Translations under genes and position numbers: made by a program
Shown: positions 9,178 through 17,659 of the stretch, in pieces
Numbering within the stretch: the first letter of the stretch is position 1
How the letters are laid out: every line of letters starts with the position of its first letter
Source of the DNA: Pseudomonas sp. 5P_3.1_Bac2
GTDB taxonomy: Bacteria > Pseudomonadota > Gammaproteobacteria > Pseudomonadales > Pseudomonadaceae
NCBI RefSeq assembly: GCF_025465995.1
Contig: NZ_JANLNY010000006.1
Span: 372,001-436,000, forward strand
DNA: 64,000 bases
Direction of reading: 5' to 3'
Notes under the pieces: generated by a model
What the model was told of the DNA's origin: nothing
The model's input: only the letters and a program-made list of their open reading frames with translations
Databases searched by the model: none

Positions 9178-10161
9178 TTACTCGGCAGGGATGTATTGGT
9201 TGGTCACGTAGCCGCTGTAGTCAGGCAGCACGGCGTCAACCTTGCCTTGCTCCTTGAGGAACGCGGCGGTGTCGGTGATGGCTTTAACAGTGGGCGCACC
9301 CAGCGCTTCACGTTGCTCGGCGGCGACTGGGAATACGTTGCCTTGCAGCAGGCCGGGGACGTCTTCAGCTTTAGCGCCGGAGAGCTTGACCACTTTGTCG
9401 ATGTTGCTGCTGTCGGCCAGCCAGGCTTGTGGGGCTTGGCGATATTTGGCGTAGGCGTCGAGGGTCACTTTGGCGAAGGCGCGCACGGCGTCCGGGTGCT
9501 TCTCGGCGAAGTCTTTACGCACCACCCAACCATCGAAGGTCGGCGCGCCCAGCTTGCCCAACTCACCGGAGGTGATCAGCACTTTGCCGGACTCTTTGGC
9601 CACGCCCAGCGCTGGGTCCCATACGTAGGTGCCGTCGATATCACCGCGTTTCCATGCGGCGATAATGGCCGGTGGCGCCAGGTTGATGATCTGCACACTG
9701 CTCGGCTCGACTTTCCAGTGCTTCAGCGCGGCGAGCAGGCTGTAATGGCCGGTGGAGACAAACGGCACGGCAATCTTTTTGCCTTTGAGGTCTTGTGGCC
9801 CGTTAATTTTGCTGGTGTTGCTCACCACCAGAGCTTCAGACGCTCCGAGCTGGGCGGCAATCAGGAAGGTCTGGATCGGCAGTTGGCGAGTCGAAGCCGC
9901 AGTGATGGGGCTGGAGCCGATATAGCCGATCTGTACGTCGCCGGAAGCGACAGCGGTGATCACTTCAGCGCCGCCATCAAATTTGCGCCAGTCGATTTTC
10001 GCCTTGCTGGCTTTTTCGTATTCGCCGTCGGCTTGAGCGACCTTGGACGGGTCCACTACGGTTTGGTAAGCAACGGTAAAGTCCGCAGCCTGAGCGCTCA
10101 GGGCAAAACCGGTAACAGCGATGGCTGCCAGCAGACGGCGGGGACGGAAGAGGTGACGCAT
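9178..10161 (-). CDS. tauA: Taurine-binding periplasmic protein
   Basis: Periplasmic binding protein for taurine, 327 aa, first gene of tauABCD. The signal peptide covers about residues 1-25 (twin arginines in LFRPRRLLAAIAVTGF, ending ALSAQA). The mature part opens with DFTVAYQTVVDPSKVAQADG, typical of TauA. The ATG at 10161 has a good AGGAG site. An in-frame reading reaching 10335 adds 58 residues over the AT-rich upstream region and is rejected. The NMT1/SsuA-like fold also fits other sulfonates, but TauD is in the same operon. Expression is probably tied to sulfate starvation by the AT-rich control region upstream. Confidence 0.93.
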   Translation of the reverse strand: MRHLFRPRRLLAAIAVTGFALSAQAADFTVAYQTVVDPSKVAQADGEYEKASKAKIDWRKFDGGAEVITAVASGDVQIGYIGSSPITAASTRQLPIQTFLIAAQLGASEALVVSNTSKINGPQDLKGKKIAVPFVSTGHYSLLAALKHWKVEPSSVQIINLAPPAIIAAWKRGDIDGTYVWDPALGVAKESGKVLITSGELGKLGAPTFDGWVVRKDFAEKHPDAVRAFAKVTLDAYAKYRQAPQAWLADSSNIDKVVKLSGAKAEDVPGLLQGNVFPVAAEQREALGAPTVKAITDTAAFLKEQGKVDAVLPDYSGYVTNQYIPAE

Positions 10162-10239
10162 AGCAGACTCCTGAACGGCCGGCCGACTCTTGAGTGGCCA
10201 GATCAATATTATTAAGTGGCTGTTTTGGGCTGGTTTTTT

Positions 10240-10320
10240 AGCCCGTGGAAAGAAGCTTATCGGTATAAAAAAACTGTAATAAATACTTTTTAGTACTAAG
10301 CATATGAGCGTTATTGTCAG
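10240..10320 (-). promoter_or_regulatory. AT-rich control region upstream of tauA
   Basis: This block is strikingly A/T-rich against a GC-rich background. It includes long T and A runs and the perfect palindrome TTAGTACTAA at 10290-10299. Sulfonate operons are usually activated by CysB/Cbl-type LysR regulators that bind AT-rich DNA (family knowledge), so a regulator site is plausible here. I cannot point to a firm -35/-10 pair. The rest of the 315-base gap up to 10476 holds only a weak hairpin (GCCGGT at 10443-10448 with ACCGGC at 10457-10462) near the next gene's ribosome site. Confidence 0.45.
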
Positions 10321-10476
10321 ACGTTTGTCCGGCATTACGCCTGTTTACAAGGCCTCTGGCGCATTTCGCTTGTTCATCCTTGGCCTAGAGCCTGTGGCGT
10401 TTAAAGCTGAATTGGCGTGAAACCTGCTTCAGGCAAATGTTCGCCGGTTTTTTGTCACCGGCATGGGAGATTGAGC

Positions 10477-11079
10477 ATGCGTTTTGCGTTAGTGATTGGC
10501 CTGTCCCTGCTTATGGGCGGCTGTATGAAACCCAGCGATATGGCCGATGGCGCTATCTATCAGCTGCGTGATGTCGGCATCCTCGACCACAGCCACGCCC
10601 AGCGCGCCAACAACTGGCGGCTGCAGCCAGACTCGTTTATCTATATCGCCCAAGGCCACTTCGTGCCGCCGGGGGGCAACTATCCACGGCCTAACGTGGT
10701 GGCTGAAGAAACCTATAACGGTTTTGTCGAGTATTTCCCCATGGTCCGCCGCGCCCACGCCCCACAGGGCCTGGAACAGGCCATGACGGACGCCCGCAAG
10801 CTAGGCGCGCACTATGTGCTGTACACCCGCTTTGCCTCGGCGGATGACCGTATCGGTACTTTTGAAGAGTGGGAAGAGCAGGAGGCATTGGACCGCCTGG
10901 GCACCGACAGGTCGGTGGTGCAGATGATGCTGATTGAGACCAATACCCGCTATTTGGTCGATACCGCACGTATTCGTAACCGCGGCGGCTTGCTCTCGTT
11001 CTATGATGGGCAACCCCAGGATCTGCTGGGCCCAGCCCTGCGCGATTATGCGCAAAGCCTGCTGGGCTTGAGCGAATAG
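10477..11079 (+). CDS. DUF4823-type lipoprotein
   Basis: Predicted lipoprotein of 200 aa. A hydrophobic signal of about 15 residues ends in a lipobox (LMGGC), so the mature protein should be anchored in the envelope. The body has the phrases GHFVPPGGNYPRPNVV and NGFVEYFPMVRRA that I associate with DUF4823, a Pseudomonas family of unknown function. The start at 10477 has a GGGAGA ribosome site; an upstream start at 10417 would put 20 charged residues before the signal peptide and is rejected. It is followed after 11 bases by the DUF1285 gene, so the two may be co-transcribed. No enzymatic motif is visible. Confidence 0.82.
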   Translation: MRFALVIGLSLLMGGCMKPSDMADGAIYQLRDVGILDHSHAQRANNWRLQPDSFIYIAQGHFVPPGGNYPRPNVVAEETYNGFVEYFPMVRRAHAPQGLEQAMTDARKLGAHYVLYTRFASADDRIGTFEEWEEQEALDRLGTDRSVVQMMLIETNTRYLVDTARIRNRGGLLSFYDGQPQDLLGPALRDYAQSLLGLSE

Positions 11080-11090
11080 GACGCCATGGC

Positions 11091-11660
11091 ATGACTGACA
11101 GTGCAAAGGCCGGCAACCTGCTGGCGCAAATCCCCAAGGCCGACGGCAAAGGCTTGCCGCCGGTGCATTTGTGGAACCCCGACTTTTGCGGCGATATCGA
11201 CATGCGTATCGCCCGCGACGGCACCTGGTACTACCTGGGCACGCCGATTGGGCGCAAGCCCATGGTCAAGCTGTTCTCCAGCATCATCCGCCGCGACGGC
11301 GATGATTACTTCCTGATCACCCCGGTGGAGAAAGTCGGCATCAAGGTCGATGACGCGCCCTTTGTCGCTGTCACCTTGGCGGTTGAGGGGCAGGGCGCTG
11401 AGCAGGTGCTGCGCTTCACCACCAATGTGGAGGATGAGGTGGTCGCCGGCAGCGAGCATCCGCTGCGCTTTGCCTTAGCTGAGGGTACCGATGAGCCTGC
11501 GCCTTATGTGCATGTGCGCAGCAATTTGGAAGCGCTGATCCACCGCAATGTGTTTTACCAGTTGGTTGATCTGGCTGTGTCGCGTGAAATCGACGGGCAG
11601 AGCTGGTTGGGCGTGTACAGCCGTGGTGAGTTCTTCCCCATTGGTCCTGAGCCGGTTTAA
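11091..11660 (+). CDS. DUF1285 domain protein
   Basis: Cytoplasmic protein of 189 aa, without signal peptide or membrane segment, matching the DUF1285 family by its opening (IPKADGKGLPPVHLWNPDFC) and the phrase GTWYYLGTPIGRKPMVKLFS. The family is conserved in proteobacteria, has no proven function, and folds as small beta domains. It follows the DUF4823 lipoprotein gene by 11 bases and ends at a strong bidirectional terminator shared with the convergent ETF-QO gene. Confidence 0.85.
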   Translation: MTDSAKAGNLLAQIPKADGKGLPPVHLWNPDFCGDIDMRIARDGTWYYLGTPIGRKPMVKLFSSIIRRDGDDYFLITPVEKVGIKVDDAPFVAVTLAVEGQGAEQVLRFTTNVEDEVVAGSEHPLRFALAEGTDEPAPYVHVRSNLEALIHRNVFYQLVDLAVSREIDGQSWLGVYSRGEFFPIGPEPV

Positions 11661-11673
11661 GCCCGCTCAGCAG

Positions 11674-11709
11674 CCATAAAAAAGGCTCCCGAGGGAGCCT
11701 TTTTTATGG
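11674..11709. terminator. Bidirectional terminator between DUF1285 gene and ETF-QO gene
   Basis: A perfect inverted repeat, CCATAAAAAAGGCTCCC and its complement around a two-base centre. It carries an A run on one side and a T run on the other, so it can stop both converging transcripts. Confidence 0.92.
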
Positions 11710-11724
11710 CAGGCAGGTGCCTGC

Positions 11725-13389
11725 TTACATATTGGGGTAGTTAGGCCCGCCGGTGCCTTCAGGGGCCACCCAGGTGATGTTCTGGGCCGGGTCCTTGATG
11801 TCACAGGTTTTGCAGTGCACGCAGTTCTGCGAGTTGATCTGGAAGCGCTTCTCGCCGTTTTCCTGGGTGACGATTTCATACACCCCGGCTGGGCAGTAAC
11901 GCTGCGCAGGCTCATCGTACAGTGGCAGGTTTTTCGCCAGCGGGATGCTCGCGTCAGCCAGTTTCAGGTGGCACGGCTGATCTTCTTCGTGGTTGGTGTT
12001 GGAAAGGAACACCGAACTCAGTTTGTCGAAGCTCAGTTTGCCATCAGGTTTCGGGTAGTTGATCTGCGGCGCTTGCGCGGCTGGCTTGAGGCAAGCGTAG
12101 TCCGGCTTGGTATCATGCAGGGTGAACGGCAGTTTGCCGCCGAAGATGTTCTGATCCAGCCAGTTGAAGCCGCCACCGATCAGGGGGCCGAATTTATGAA
12201 GGGCCGGGCCGAAGTTACGGCTGGCGAACAGCTCTTCATACAGCCAGCTGGCTTTAAAACCATCGACATAGCCTGTCAGCACATCGCGGCCTTCTTTGCC
12301 TGCGAACAGCGCATCAGCCACGGCTTCAGCGGCGAGCATGCCGGACTTCATGGCGGTGTGGCTGCCTTTGATCTTGGCGAAGTTCAGGGTGCCGAGGTCG
12401 CAACCGATCAGGGCGCCGCCTGGGAAGACCATCTTCGGCAGCGAGTTGAGACCGCCTTTGCAGATAGCGCGGGCGCCATAGGCCACACGTTTGCCGCCTT
12501 CCAGATACTGCGCGACCACCGGGTGGTGTTTGTAGCGCTGGAATTCATCGAATGGCGACAGGTGCGGGTTGGAGTACGACAGGTCAACGATCAGGCCGAC
12601 TACCACTTGGTTGTTTTCCAGGTGATAAAGGAAGGAGCCGCCGGTGTTTTCTTTACCGATGACATCCAATGGCCAGCCAGCAGTGTGCACCACCAGGCCT
12701 TGCTCGTGTTTAGCCGGATCGATATCCCAGATTTCTTTGATGCCGATACCGTAGTGTTGGGCGTCGGCTTCGCTGTCCAAGTTGAATTTCTTGATCAGTT
12801 GCTTGCCGATATGGCCACGGCAGCCTTCGGCGAACAGGGTATACTTGGCACGCAGTTCCATGCCTGGGGTGTACAGGCCGTCTTTCGGATTACCCTCATG
12901 GTCGACACCCAGGTCGCCGGTGAGAATGCCGTAGACTGCACCGTTTTCGTCGATCAGCGCTTCTTGTGCGGCAAAGCCTGGGTAGATTTCTACGCCGAGG
13001 TTCTCCGCTTGCTGAGCCAGCCAACGGCACAGGTTGCCGAGGGAGATGATGTAGTTGCCATGGTTGTGCATGGTCTTGGGTACGAAGAAGTCCGGCACCT
13101 TAGTGGCCGCATCGGCGTTCTTCAGGACATAAATGTCGTCACGTTTAACCGGAGTATTGAGCGGGGCGCCGAGTTCTTTCCAGTCGGGGAAGAGTTCACC
13201 CAGTGCACGCGGTTCAAAAACAGCACCGGAAAGGATGTGCGCACCTACTTCAGAGCCTTTTTCGACCACGCAGACGCTGATATCTTTACCCGCTTCGGCG
13301 GCTTTTTGTTTCAGTCGGCATGCGGCGGACAAACCGGACGGGCCGGCGCCGACGATGACGACGTCGAATTCCATAAATTCGCGTTCCAC
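11725..13389 (-). CDS. Electron transfer flavoprotein-ubiquinone oxidoreductase
   Basis: ETF-QO, 554 aa, passes electrons from reduced ETF to ubiquinone at the inner membrane during fatty-acid and amino-acid oxidation. The FAD-binding GAGPSGLSAACRL is near the N-terminus. The [4Fe-4S] cysteines are at the C-terminal end (CPAGVYE, then CVHCKTC, followed by KDPAQNITW). I choose the GTG at 13389 because AGGAG lies seven bases before it; a TTG two codons earlier sits almost on the ribosome site. A strong sigma-70 promoter (TTGGAC-17-TATAAT) and a PsrA-like box lie upstream. It is divergent from etfBA, its electron donor. Confidence 0.95.
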   Translation of the reverse strand: MEREFMEFDVVIVGAGPSGLSAACRLKQKAAEAGKDISVCVVEKGSEVGAHILSGAVFEPRALGELFPDWKELGAPLNTPVKRDDIYVLKNADAATKVPDFFVPKTMHNHGNYIISLGNLCRWLAQQAENLGVEIYPGFAAQEALIDENGAVYGILTGDLGVDHEGNPKDGLYTPGMELRAKYTLFAEGCRGHIGKQLIKKFNLDSEADAQHYGIGIKEIWDIDPAKHEQGLVVHTAGWPLDVIGKENTGGSFLYHLENNQVVVGLIVDLSYSNPHLSPFDEFQRYKHHPVVAQYLEGGKRVAYGARAICKGGLNSLPKMVFPGGALIGCDLGTLNFAKIKGSHTAMKSGMLAAEAVADALFAGKEGRDVLTGYVDGFKASWLYEELFASRNFGPALHKFGPLIGGGFNWLDQNIFGGKLPFTLHDTKPDYACLKPAAQAPQINYPKPDGKLSFDKLSSVFLSNTNHEEDQPCHLKLADASIPLAKNLPLYDEPAQRYCPAGVYEIVTQENGEKRFQINSQNCVHCKTCDIKDPAQNITWVAPEGTGGPNYPNM

Positions 13390-13463
13390 AGGCAATCTCC
13401 TACTCGAGGCTCTCTATATTTTTTAGTGGCTAGTCAGGCTCGGTACCTAGAACGAGCCGACGC

Positions 13464-13492
13464 ATTATATCTAGACACTTCCATGGGTCCAA
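13464..13492 (-). promoter_or_regulatory. Sigma-70 promoter of the ETF-QO gene
   Basis: On the minus strand, TTGGAC (13492-13487) and TATAAT (13469-13464) are separated by 17 bases. This near-consensus promoter lies about 75 bases upstream of the GTG start. It is one of the best promoter matches in the window. Confidence 0.8.
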
Positions 13493-13494
13493 TA

Positions 13495-13508
13495 CAAACG
13501 TTTGTTTG
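13495..13508. promoter_or_regulatory. PsrA-like operator between the ETF-QO gene and etfBA
   Basis: CAAAC-GTTT-GTTTG fits the motif reported for the fatty-acid-responsive repressor PsrA (CAAAC, 2-4 bases, GTTTG). It also contains the palindrome ACAAACGTTTGT. It sits directly behind the -35 of the ETF-QO promoter and overlaps the likely -35 of etfB, so one repressor could control both directions. The motif is seen; binding is inferred. Confidence 0.7.
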
Positions 13509-13532
13509 AATTTTCTGTAGGGCATGTAGAAT
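13506..13532 (+). promoter_or_regulatory. Possible promoter of etfBA
   Basis: TTGAAT (13506-13511) and TAGAAT (13527-13532) with a 15-base spacer, overlapping the PsrA-like box. The spacer is short, so the -35 is uncertain; the -10 is good. The remaining leader to 13713 is unusually long (about 175 bases) and shows no clear structure. Confidence 0.4.
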
Positions 13533-13713
13533 GGTACTACATCGCCGAAATTTGGCCGGTTCACTGTATTGACCCGCCTAGGTCGTGCGGTCAATATACG
13601 GGCGGTTTTGTGTCTGCCATCTATTGGTTGACTCCCGGTTCCGGCCGGCATGCTGCCCCCGCCATGTTCGCTTCTGGCGACATCCATATTCACCGGAGAG
13701 TAACGAGGAATCC

Positions 13714-14463
13714 ATGAAGGTTCTTGTAGCTGTCAAACGAGTGGTCGACTACAACGTCAAAGTTCGTGTTAAAGCGGACAACAGCGGCGTTGATCTTGCC
13801 AACGTCAAGATGTCGATGAACCCTTTCTGCGAAATCGCTGTTGAAGAAGCTGTACGCCTGAAAGAGAAGGGCGTGGCGAGCGAAATCGTCGTTGTCACCA
13901 TTGGCCCGGCCACTGCTCAAGAGCAGCTGCGTACCGCATTGGCCTTAGGTGCTGACCGTGCTGTTCTGGTTGAGTCGGCTGAAGAGCTGAACTCGCTGGC
14001 TGTGGCCAAGCTGCTCAAAGCCGTGGTTGATAAAGAACAACCGCAACTGGTTATCCTGGGCAAACAAGCCATCGACAGCGATAACAACCAGACCGGGCAA
14101 ATGCTCGGTGCTCTGACCGGTTACGCGCAAGGCACTTTCGCCTCCAAAGTTGAACTGGCTGGCGACAAAGTCAACGTCACCCGTGAAATCGACGGCGGCC
14201 TGCAAACTGTTGCGCTGAACCTGCCGGCGATCGTGACCACTGACCTGCGTCTGAACGAGCCACGTTACGCGTCGCTGCCGAACATCATGAAGGCCAAGAA
14301 AAAGCCGCTGGAAACTGTCACCCCGGCTGACCTGGGTGTTTCCACCGCTTCCACCGTTAAAACCCTGAAAGTCGAAGCGCCTGCTGCGCGCAGCGCCGGC
14401 ATCAAGGTCAAAACCGTGGCTGAACTGGTCGAGAAACTGAAGAACGAAGCGAAGGTAATCTAA
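13714..14463 (+). CDS. etfB: Electron transfer flavoprotein beta subunit
   Basis: Beta subunit of ETF, 249 aa, which accepts electrons from acyl-CoA dehydrogenases. The start [20 protein letters not shown] is typical, with a GAGGA site before the ATG. The ETF-beta family mark [15 protein letters not shown] and the leucine-rich FKSxxxV-type region with [11 protein letters not shown] are present. A longer reading from 13585 lacks homology. The gene ends immediately before etfA with no gap, which fits equal production of the heterodimer. Divergent ETF-QO completes the electron route to ubiquinone. Confidence 0.96.
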   Translation: MKVLVAVKRVVDYNVKVRVKADNSGVDLANVKMSMNPFCEIAVEEAVRLKEKGVASEIVVVTIGPATAQEQLRTALALGADRAVLVESAEELNSLAVAKLLKAVVDKEQPQLVILGKQAIDSDNNQTGQMLGALTGYAQGTFASKVELAGDKVNVTREIDGGLQTVALNLPAIVTTDLRLNEPRYASLPNIMKAKKKPLETVTPADLGVSTASTVKTLKVEAPAARSAGIKVKTVAELVEKLKNEAKVI

Positions 14464-15393
14464 ATGGCTATCTTAGTTGTTGCAGAACATACTAACGCTG
14501 CGCTGGCTCCGGTGACTCTGAACACTGTGGCCGCTGCACAGAAAATCGGTGGCGATATCCACGTTCTGGTGGCCGGTGCCGGTTGCGCCGCTGCCGCTGA
14601 AGCGGCGGCGAAAATCGCTGGCGTGAGCAAAGTGCTGGTAGCCGACAACGCTGCCTTCGCCAACCAACTGCCAGAGAACGTCGCACCGCTGGTCGCTGAA
14701 CTGGGCAAGGGCTACAGCCACATTCTGGCTGGCGCCACCAGCAACGGCAAAAACATCCTGCCACGCGTTGCTGCGCAGCTGGACGTTGACCAGATCTCGG
14801 AAATCATCGCGGTTGAAAGCGCTGATACCTTCAAGCGTCCGATCTACGCCGGTAACGCCATCGCCACCGTACAGTCCAGTGCTGCGATCAAAGTGATCAC
14901 CGTGCGTGGTACGGGTTTCGACCCAGTGGCGGCCGAAGGCGGTAGCGCTGCAGTTGAAGCGGTTACAGCTGGCGGCGACGCGGGCAAATCGGCTTTCGTT
15001 GGCGAAGAGCTGGCTAAGTCCGACCGTCCTGAGCTGACTGCTGCGAAGATCGTCGTTTCCGGCGGTCGTGGCATGCAGAACGGCGACAACTTTAAGATCC
15101 TCTACGCCGTGGCTGACAAGCTTGGCGCAGCGGTGGGCGCGTCCCGCGCTGCGGTTGACGCAGGCTTCGTACCGAACGACATGCAGGTCGGTCAGACCGG
15201 CAAGATCGTTGCGCCGCAGCTGTACATCGCGGTGGGTATCTCCGGTGCGATCCAGCACCTGGCAGGTATGAAAGACTCCAAAGTGATCGTTGCGATCAAC
15301 AAGGACGAAGAAGCCCCGATCTTCCAAGTGGCCGACTACGGCCTGGTGGCGGATCTGTTTGAAGCTGTACCTGAGCTGGAAAAACTGGTTTAA
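14464..15393 (+). CDS. etfA: Electron transfer flavoprotein alpha subunit
   Basis: Alpha subunit of ETF, 309 aa. The C-terminal FAD-binding domain is clear: [14 protein letters not shown], then [20 protein letters not shown] and [19 protein letters not shown]. It starts on the base after the etfB stop and ends before a strong terminator. Together with EtfB it carries electrons from several dehydrogenases to ETF-QO. Confidence 0.96.
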   Translation: MAILVVAEHTNAALAPVTLNTVAAAQKIGGDIHVLVAGAGCAAAAEAAAKIAGVSKVLVADNAAFANQLPENVAPLVAELGKGYSHILAGATSNGKNILPRVAAQLDVDQISEIIAVESADTFKRPIYAGNAIATVQSSAAIKVITVRGTGFDPVAAEGGSAAVEAVTAGGDAGKSAFVGEELAKSDRPELTAAKIVVSGGRGMQNGDNFKILYAVADKLGAAVGASRAAVDAGFVPNDMQVGQTGKIVAPQLYIAVGISGAIQHLAGMKDSKVIVAINKDEEAPIFQVADYGLVADLFEAVPELEKLV

Positions 15394-15413
15394 ATCCAGT
15401 CTTTCAGCGCACC

Positions 15414-15441
15414 AAAAACCCGCTCATTGAGCGGGTTTTTT
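15414..15441. terminator. Terminator after etfA
   Basis: AAAAACCCGCTC-att-GAGCGGGTTTTTT, a short perfect stem with T run. The A run on the opposite side means it could also act on the minus strand. Confidence 0.92.
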
Positions 15442-15459
15442 GCATCTGAGCGCAGGCGT

Positions 15460-15570
15460 TTAATGGTCTGCGTAGCGCTGGGCAAAGTTGTCGATGGCTA
15501 CGGCAGGGCTTAGACGCTCAGTGCCTTCAGGCCAATGTGCGACTCGTTTAGCATAAGCAGGCTTGATCAC
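15460..15570 (-). pseudogene. Possible 36-codon remnant of a protein C-terminus
   Basis: On the minus strand, an open frame from a GTG at 15570 to TAA at 15460 reads like real protein, for example HWPEGTERLSPAVAIDNFAQ. A stop lies two codons upstream and the region is otherwise non-coding. It could be the tail of a lost gene, since it sits just inside the bidirectional etfA terminator, or a small gene of its own. I do not recognise the family. Low confidence. Confidence 0.25.
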
Positions 15571-15646
15571 CCCCTAGCATGGTTCTGGCTTGAGCTACTA
15601 TGCTCAGAACCCCTTCGTTTATCACGCATGTACAGAGACGTCGCCA

Positions 15647-16474
15647 ATGCTCAAGCGTGTCCCCCGCAAAACATTTGTGCTGCTGTTTGCTCTGCTAGTG
15701 TTGCCATTTACCGCTGTGGCTGCGGGTAAATGTGAGCGCCTGGTGGCCACTGGTAATCCGGAGTATCCCCCGTATCTGTGGCGCGATCCGCAGAACCCGC
15801 AGCAACTGATCGGGGCCAATGCCGACTTGCTGCAGTACTTGGCCAAGCAACTGGGGATCAGTGTTGAGGTGCTGTATACCGGGCCGTGGTCGCGGGCTCA
15901 GGATGAAGTGCGCACCGGCCGGGTGGATATGATCGTTGGCGCGTTTTTGACTCTGCCGCGCCTGGAAGTGATGGACTACGTGCATCCGGCCTTCTACGTC
16001 ACACCTAATGTGGTGTGGGTGCATCGCGGCGCCGAGTTTCCCTATGCCGGCTGGGAAGATTTGCGCGGCCGCACCGGCGATACCCTGGTCAATAACAGTT
16101 TCGGTCAGGCCTTTGACAGCTTCGCCCAGACTAATTTGACCTTAGAAGGTGTCTCCAGCCTGAGTCAGGCCTTCAAAAAACTGGTGTTGGGCCGGACGGA
16201 TTATGTGCTGTACGAGCGTTATCCCGGCCAGGCGCTGGCCGACAGCCAAGGCATGAGTGATGAGCTGCTGGTGTTGGACCCGCCGGTTTCCAGCGAAGGA
16301 CTGTATCTGACGCTGTCGCATAACTCGGCTTGCAACGACCCCTGGTTGCGCGGCAAGCTTGCCCAGCAACTGACTGAAGCAGTGGCCCAAGGTGTGCCGG
16401 ATAGCTTGTTGCAGCGCAATCTGCAGCTGTGGAAAGAACAACAGCTTCATCCAGTTGGTGAAGTTAAACAGTAG
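15647..16474 (+). CDS. Periplasmic substrate-binding protein (amino-acid type, SBP_bac_3-like)
   Basis: Secreted protein of 275 aa with a signal peptide of about 26 residues (LLFALLVLPFTAVAAG) and a fold like amino-acid ABC binding proteins: GNPEYPPYLWRDPQNPQQLIG, then QDEVRTGRVDMIVGAFLTLPR. No permease or ATPase gene is adjacent, so it may serve another transporter or sense a ligand. I place the start at 15647 because the signal peptide follows; an upstream reading from 15590 adds 19 unrelated residues. Two cysteines (CERL near the mature N-terminus and SACNDPW) could form a disulfide. It is followed after nine bases by a DUF4398 lipoprotein gene, so an envelope operon is likely. Confidence 0.8.
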   Translation: MLKRVPRKTFVLLFALLVLPFTAVAAGKCERLVATGNPEYPPYLWRDPQNPQQLIGANADLLQYLAKQLGISVEVLYTGPWSRAQDEVRTGRVDMIVGAFLTLPRLEVMDYVHPAFYVTPNVVWVHRGAEFPYAGWEDLRGRTGDTLVNNSFGQAFDSFAQTNLTLEGVSSLSQAFKKLVLGRTDYVLYERYPGQALADSQGMSDELLVLDPPVSSEGLYLTLSHNSACNDPWLRGKLAQQLTEAVAQGVPDSLLQRNLQLWKEQQLHPVGEVKQ

Positions 16475-16483
16475 GAAGTCTCT

Positions 16484-16840
16484 GTGATTTTTCGACCTCT
16501 CTGGGTGCTGATGTTGCCGCTAACGCTGGCGGCCTGTGCCTCTGATCCCGCTCCCGTAGAGCAAATGCGCCTGACCGAACAAACCCTTAGCCAAGCGCAA
16601 ACCTCAGGCGTGAGCCTTGAGCACTCGCCCACTTTGCAGCAGGCGCAGCACAAATTCAGCGCGGCGCAAGCGGCGATGGCCGAGCAGGATTACAAGCAAG
16701 CGCGGATCTACGCCGAGCAGGCTGAGCTGGATGCGCGCTTGGCGGAGAGCCAGCAGTTGACGGAGAAAAGCACCCAGCAGTTGGTGGAACTGACCACCAG
16801 CATCAATCGTCTGCGCAAGCAACTAGGGGGCCTGCAATGA
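16484..16840 (+). CDS. DUF4398-type lipoprotein
   Basis: Small lipoprotein of 118 aa with GTG start (AGGAAG site upstream), hydrophobic signal and lipobox LAAC at residues 15-18. The mature part is alpha-helical, probably coiled coil, with QAQHKFSAAQAAMAEQDYKQAR, matching DUF4398. Its stop overlaps the ATG of the OmpA-like gene (ATGA). The following protein has the same kind of helical region, so the pair may work together at the outer membrane or peptidoglycan. The function of the family is not known. Confidence 0.82.
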   Translation: MIFRPLWVLMLPLTLAACASDPAPVEQMRLTEQTLSQAQTSGVSLEHSPTLQQAQHKFSAAQAAMAEQDYKQARIYAEQAELDARLAESQQLTEKSTQQLVELTTSINRLRKQLGGLQ

Positions 16841-17646
16841 GCCCTAAGACCTTGCGTTTGAGCGCGCTGGGCGCGGCGTTACTGTTGGCTGGCTGCGCCA
16901 CTTCGCCTTCCAGCGAACAAGCGCTGGAGGCTGCCCGTAGCTCGTTTGAGCAAGTGCGTGAAGATGCCGATGTGCTGCGCAGCGCGCCGAAAGATCTGAT
17001 CCGCGCTGGTGAGTCATTGGCCCGTGCTGATCGCCTGTCGAATTATTGGGGCAGTAGCGATGACGTCGTTCACTACGCCTACCTGAGTCAGCAATACAGC
17101 GCCATTGCCAAGCAAAAGAGCGCGCAACTGCTCAATCAAGAGCGCACCGCCAAGCTGGAATTGGACAAGCAGCGCCTGCAGTTGGCCCTGCGCGAAGCCA
17201 AATTGCTGAGTGCCCAAGACCAAAGCAGTTGGCTGGAAGAGCAGATGGTCAGCCTGACCCGTGATCAAGATGGTCGCGGCATGGTGATGACCTTGGGCGA
17301 TGTGGTGTTTGACCCTGATCAAAGCGAACTCAAGCCCTCGGCCAACCGCACGGTGCTGAAAGTGGTGCAGTTCCTCCAGCTCAATCCGCGCCGTACGGTG
17401 CGCATCGAGGGCTATACCGATAATCGCGGCAAGCCTGAGGAGAATATTCAACTGTCCCGGGACCGTGCTCAGGCGGTGGCTGATGTGCTGGTTGATTTAG
17501 GTGTCGAGCCACGGCGCCTGCAGGTGCAAGGCTATGGCGACAGTTTCCCGGTGGCGGAGAATGCCTCGCAGATGGGGCGCTCGCAAAATCGCCGGGTCGA
17601 GATCGTGTTCTCCGACGAGCAGGGCCAGCTCGGCAGCCCACGTTAG
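16837..17646 (+). CDS. OmpA-family lipoprotein with DUF4398-like N-terminal region
   Basis: Lipoprotein of 269 aa with lipobox LLAGC near residues 18-22. A helical region (about 28-140) resembles the neighbouring DUF4398 protein, and the C-terminal OmpA-like domain (about 150-262) carries VVFDPDQSELKPSAN and RIEGYTDNRG plus NLxxSRxRAxxV-type LSRDRAQAVADVLVD, marks of peptidoglycan binding. It overlaps the upstream lipoprotein gene and is followed by a hairpin terminator. It likely ties the outer membrane to the cell wall, a role inferred from the OmpA domain. Confidence 0.9.
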   Translation: MSPKTLRLSALGAALLLAGCATSPSSEQALEAARSSFEQVREDADVLRSAPKDLIRAGESLARADRLSNYWGSSDDVVHYAYLSQQYSAIAKQKSAQLLNQERTAKLELDKQRLQLALREAKLLSAQDQSSWLEEQMVSLTRDQDGRGMVMTLGDVVFDPDQSELKPSANRTVLKVVQFLQLNPRRTVRIEGYTDNRGKPEENIQLSRDRAQAVADVLVDLGVEPRRLQVQGYGDSFPVAENASQMGRSQNRRVEIVFSDEQGQLGSPR

Positions 17647-17659
17647 TTGGTGCTCGAAG

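Noticed and set aside
10162..10335. N-terminal extension of TauA by 58 residues
   Set aside because: It would run through the AT-rich control region and place the signal peptide internally; the ATG at 10161 has a strong ribosome site.
11815..13509. 564-codon open frame on the plus strand opposite the ETF-QO gene
   Set aside because: The opposite strand encodes a clear ETF-QO; high GC opens long antisense frames, and this one has no recognisable motif.
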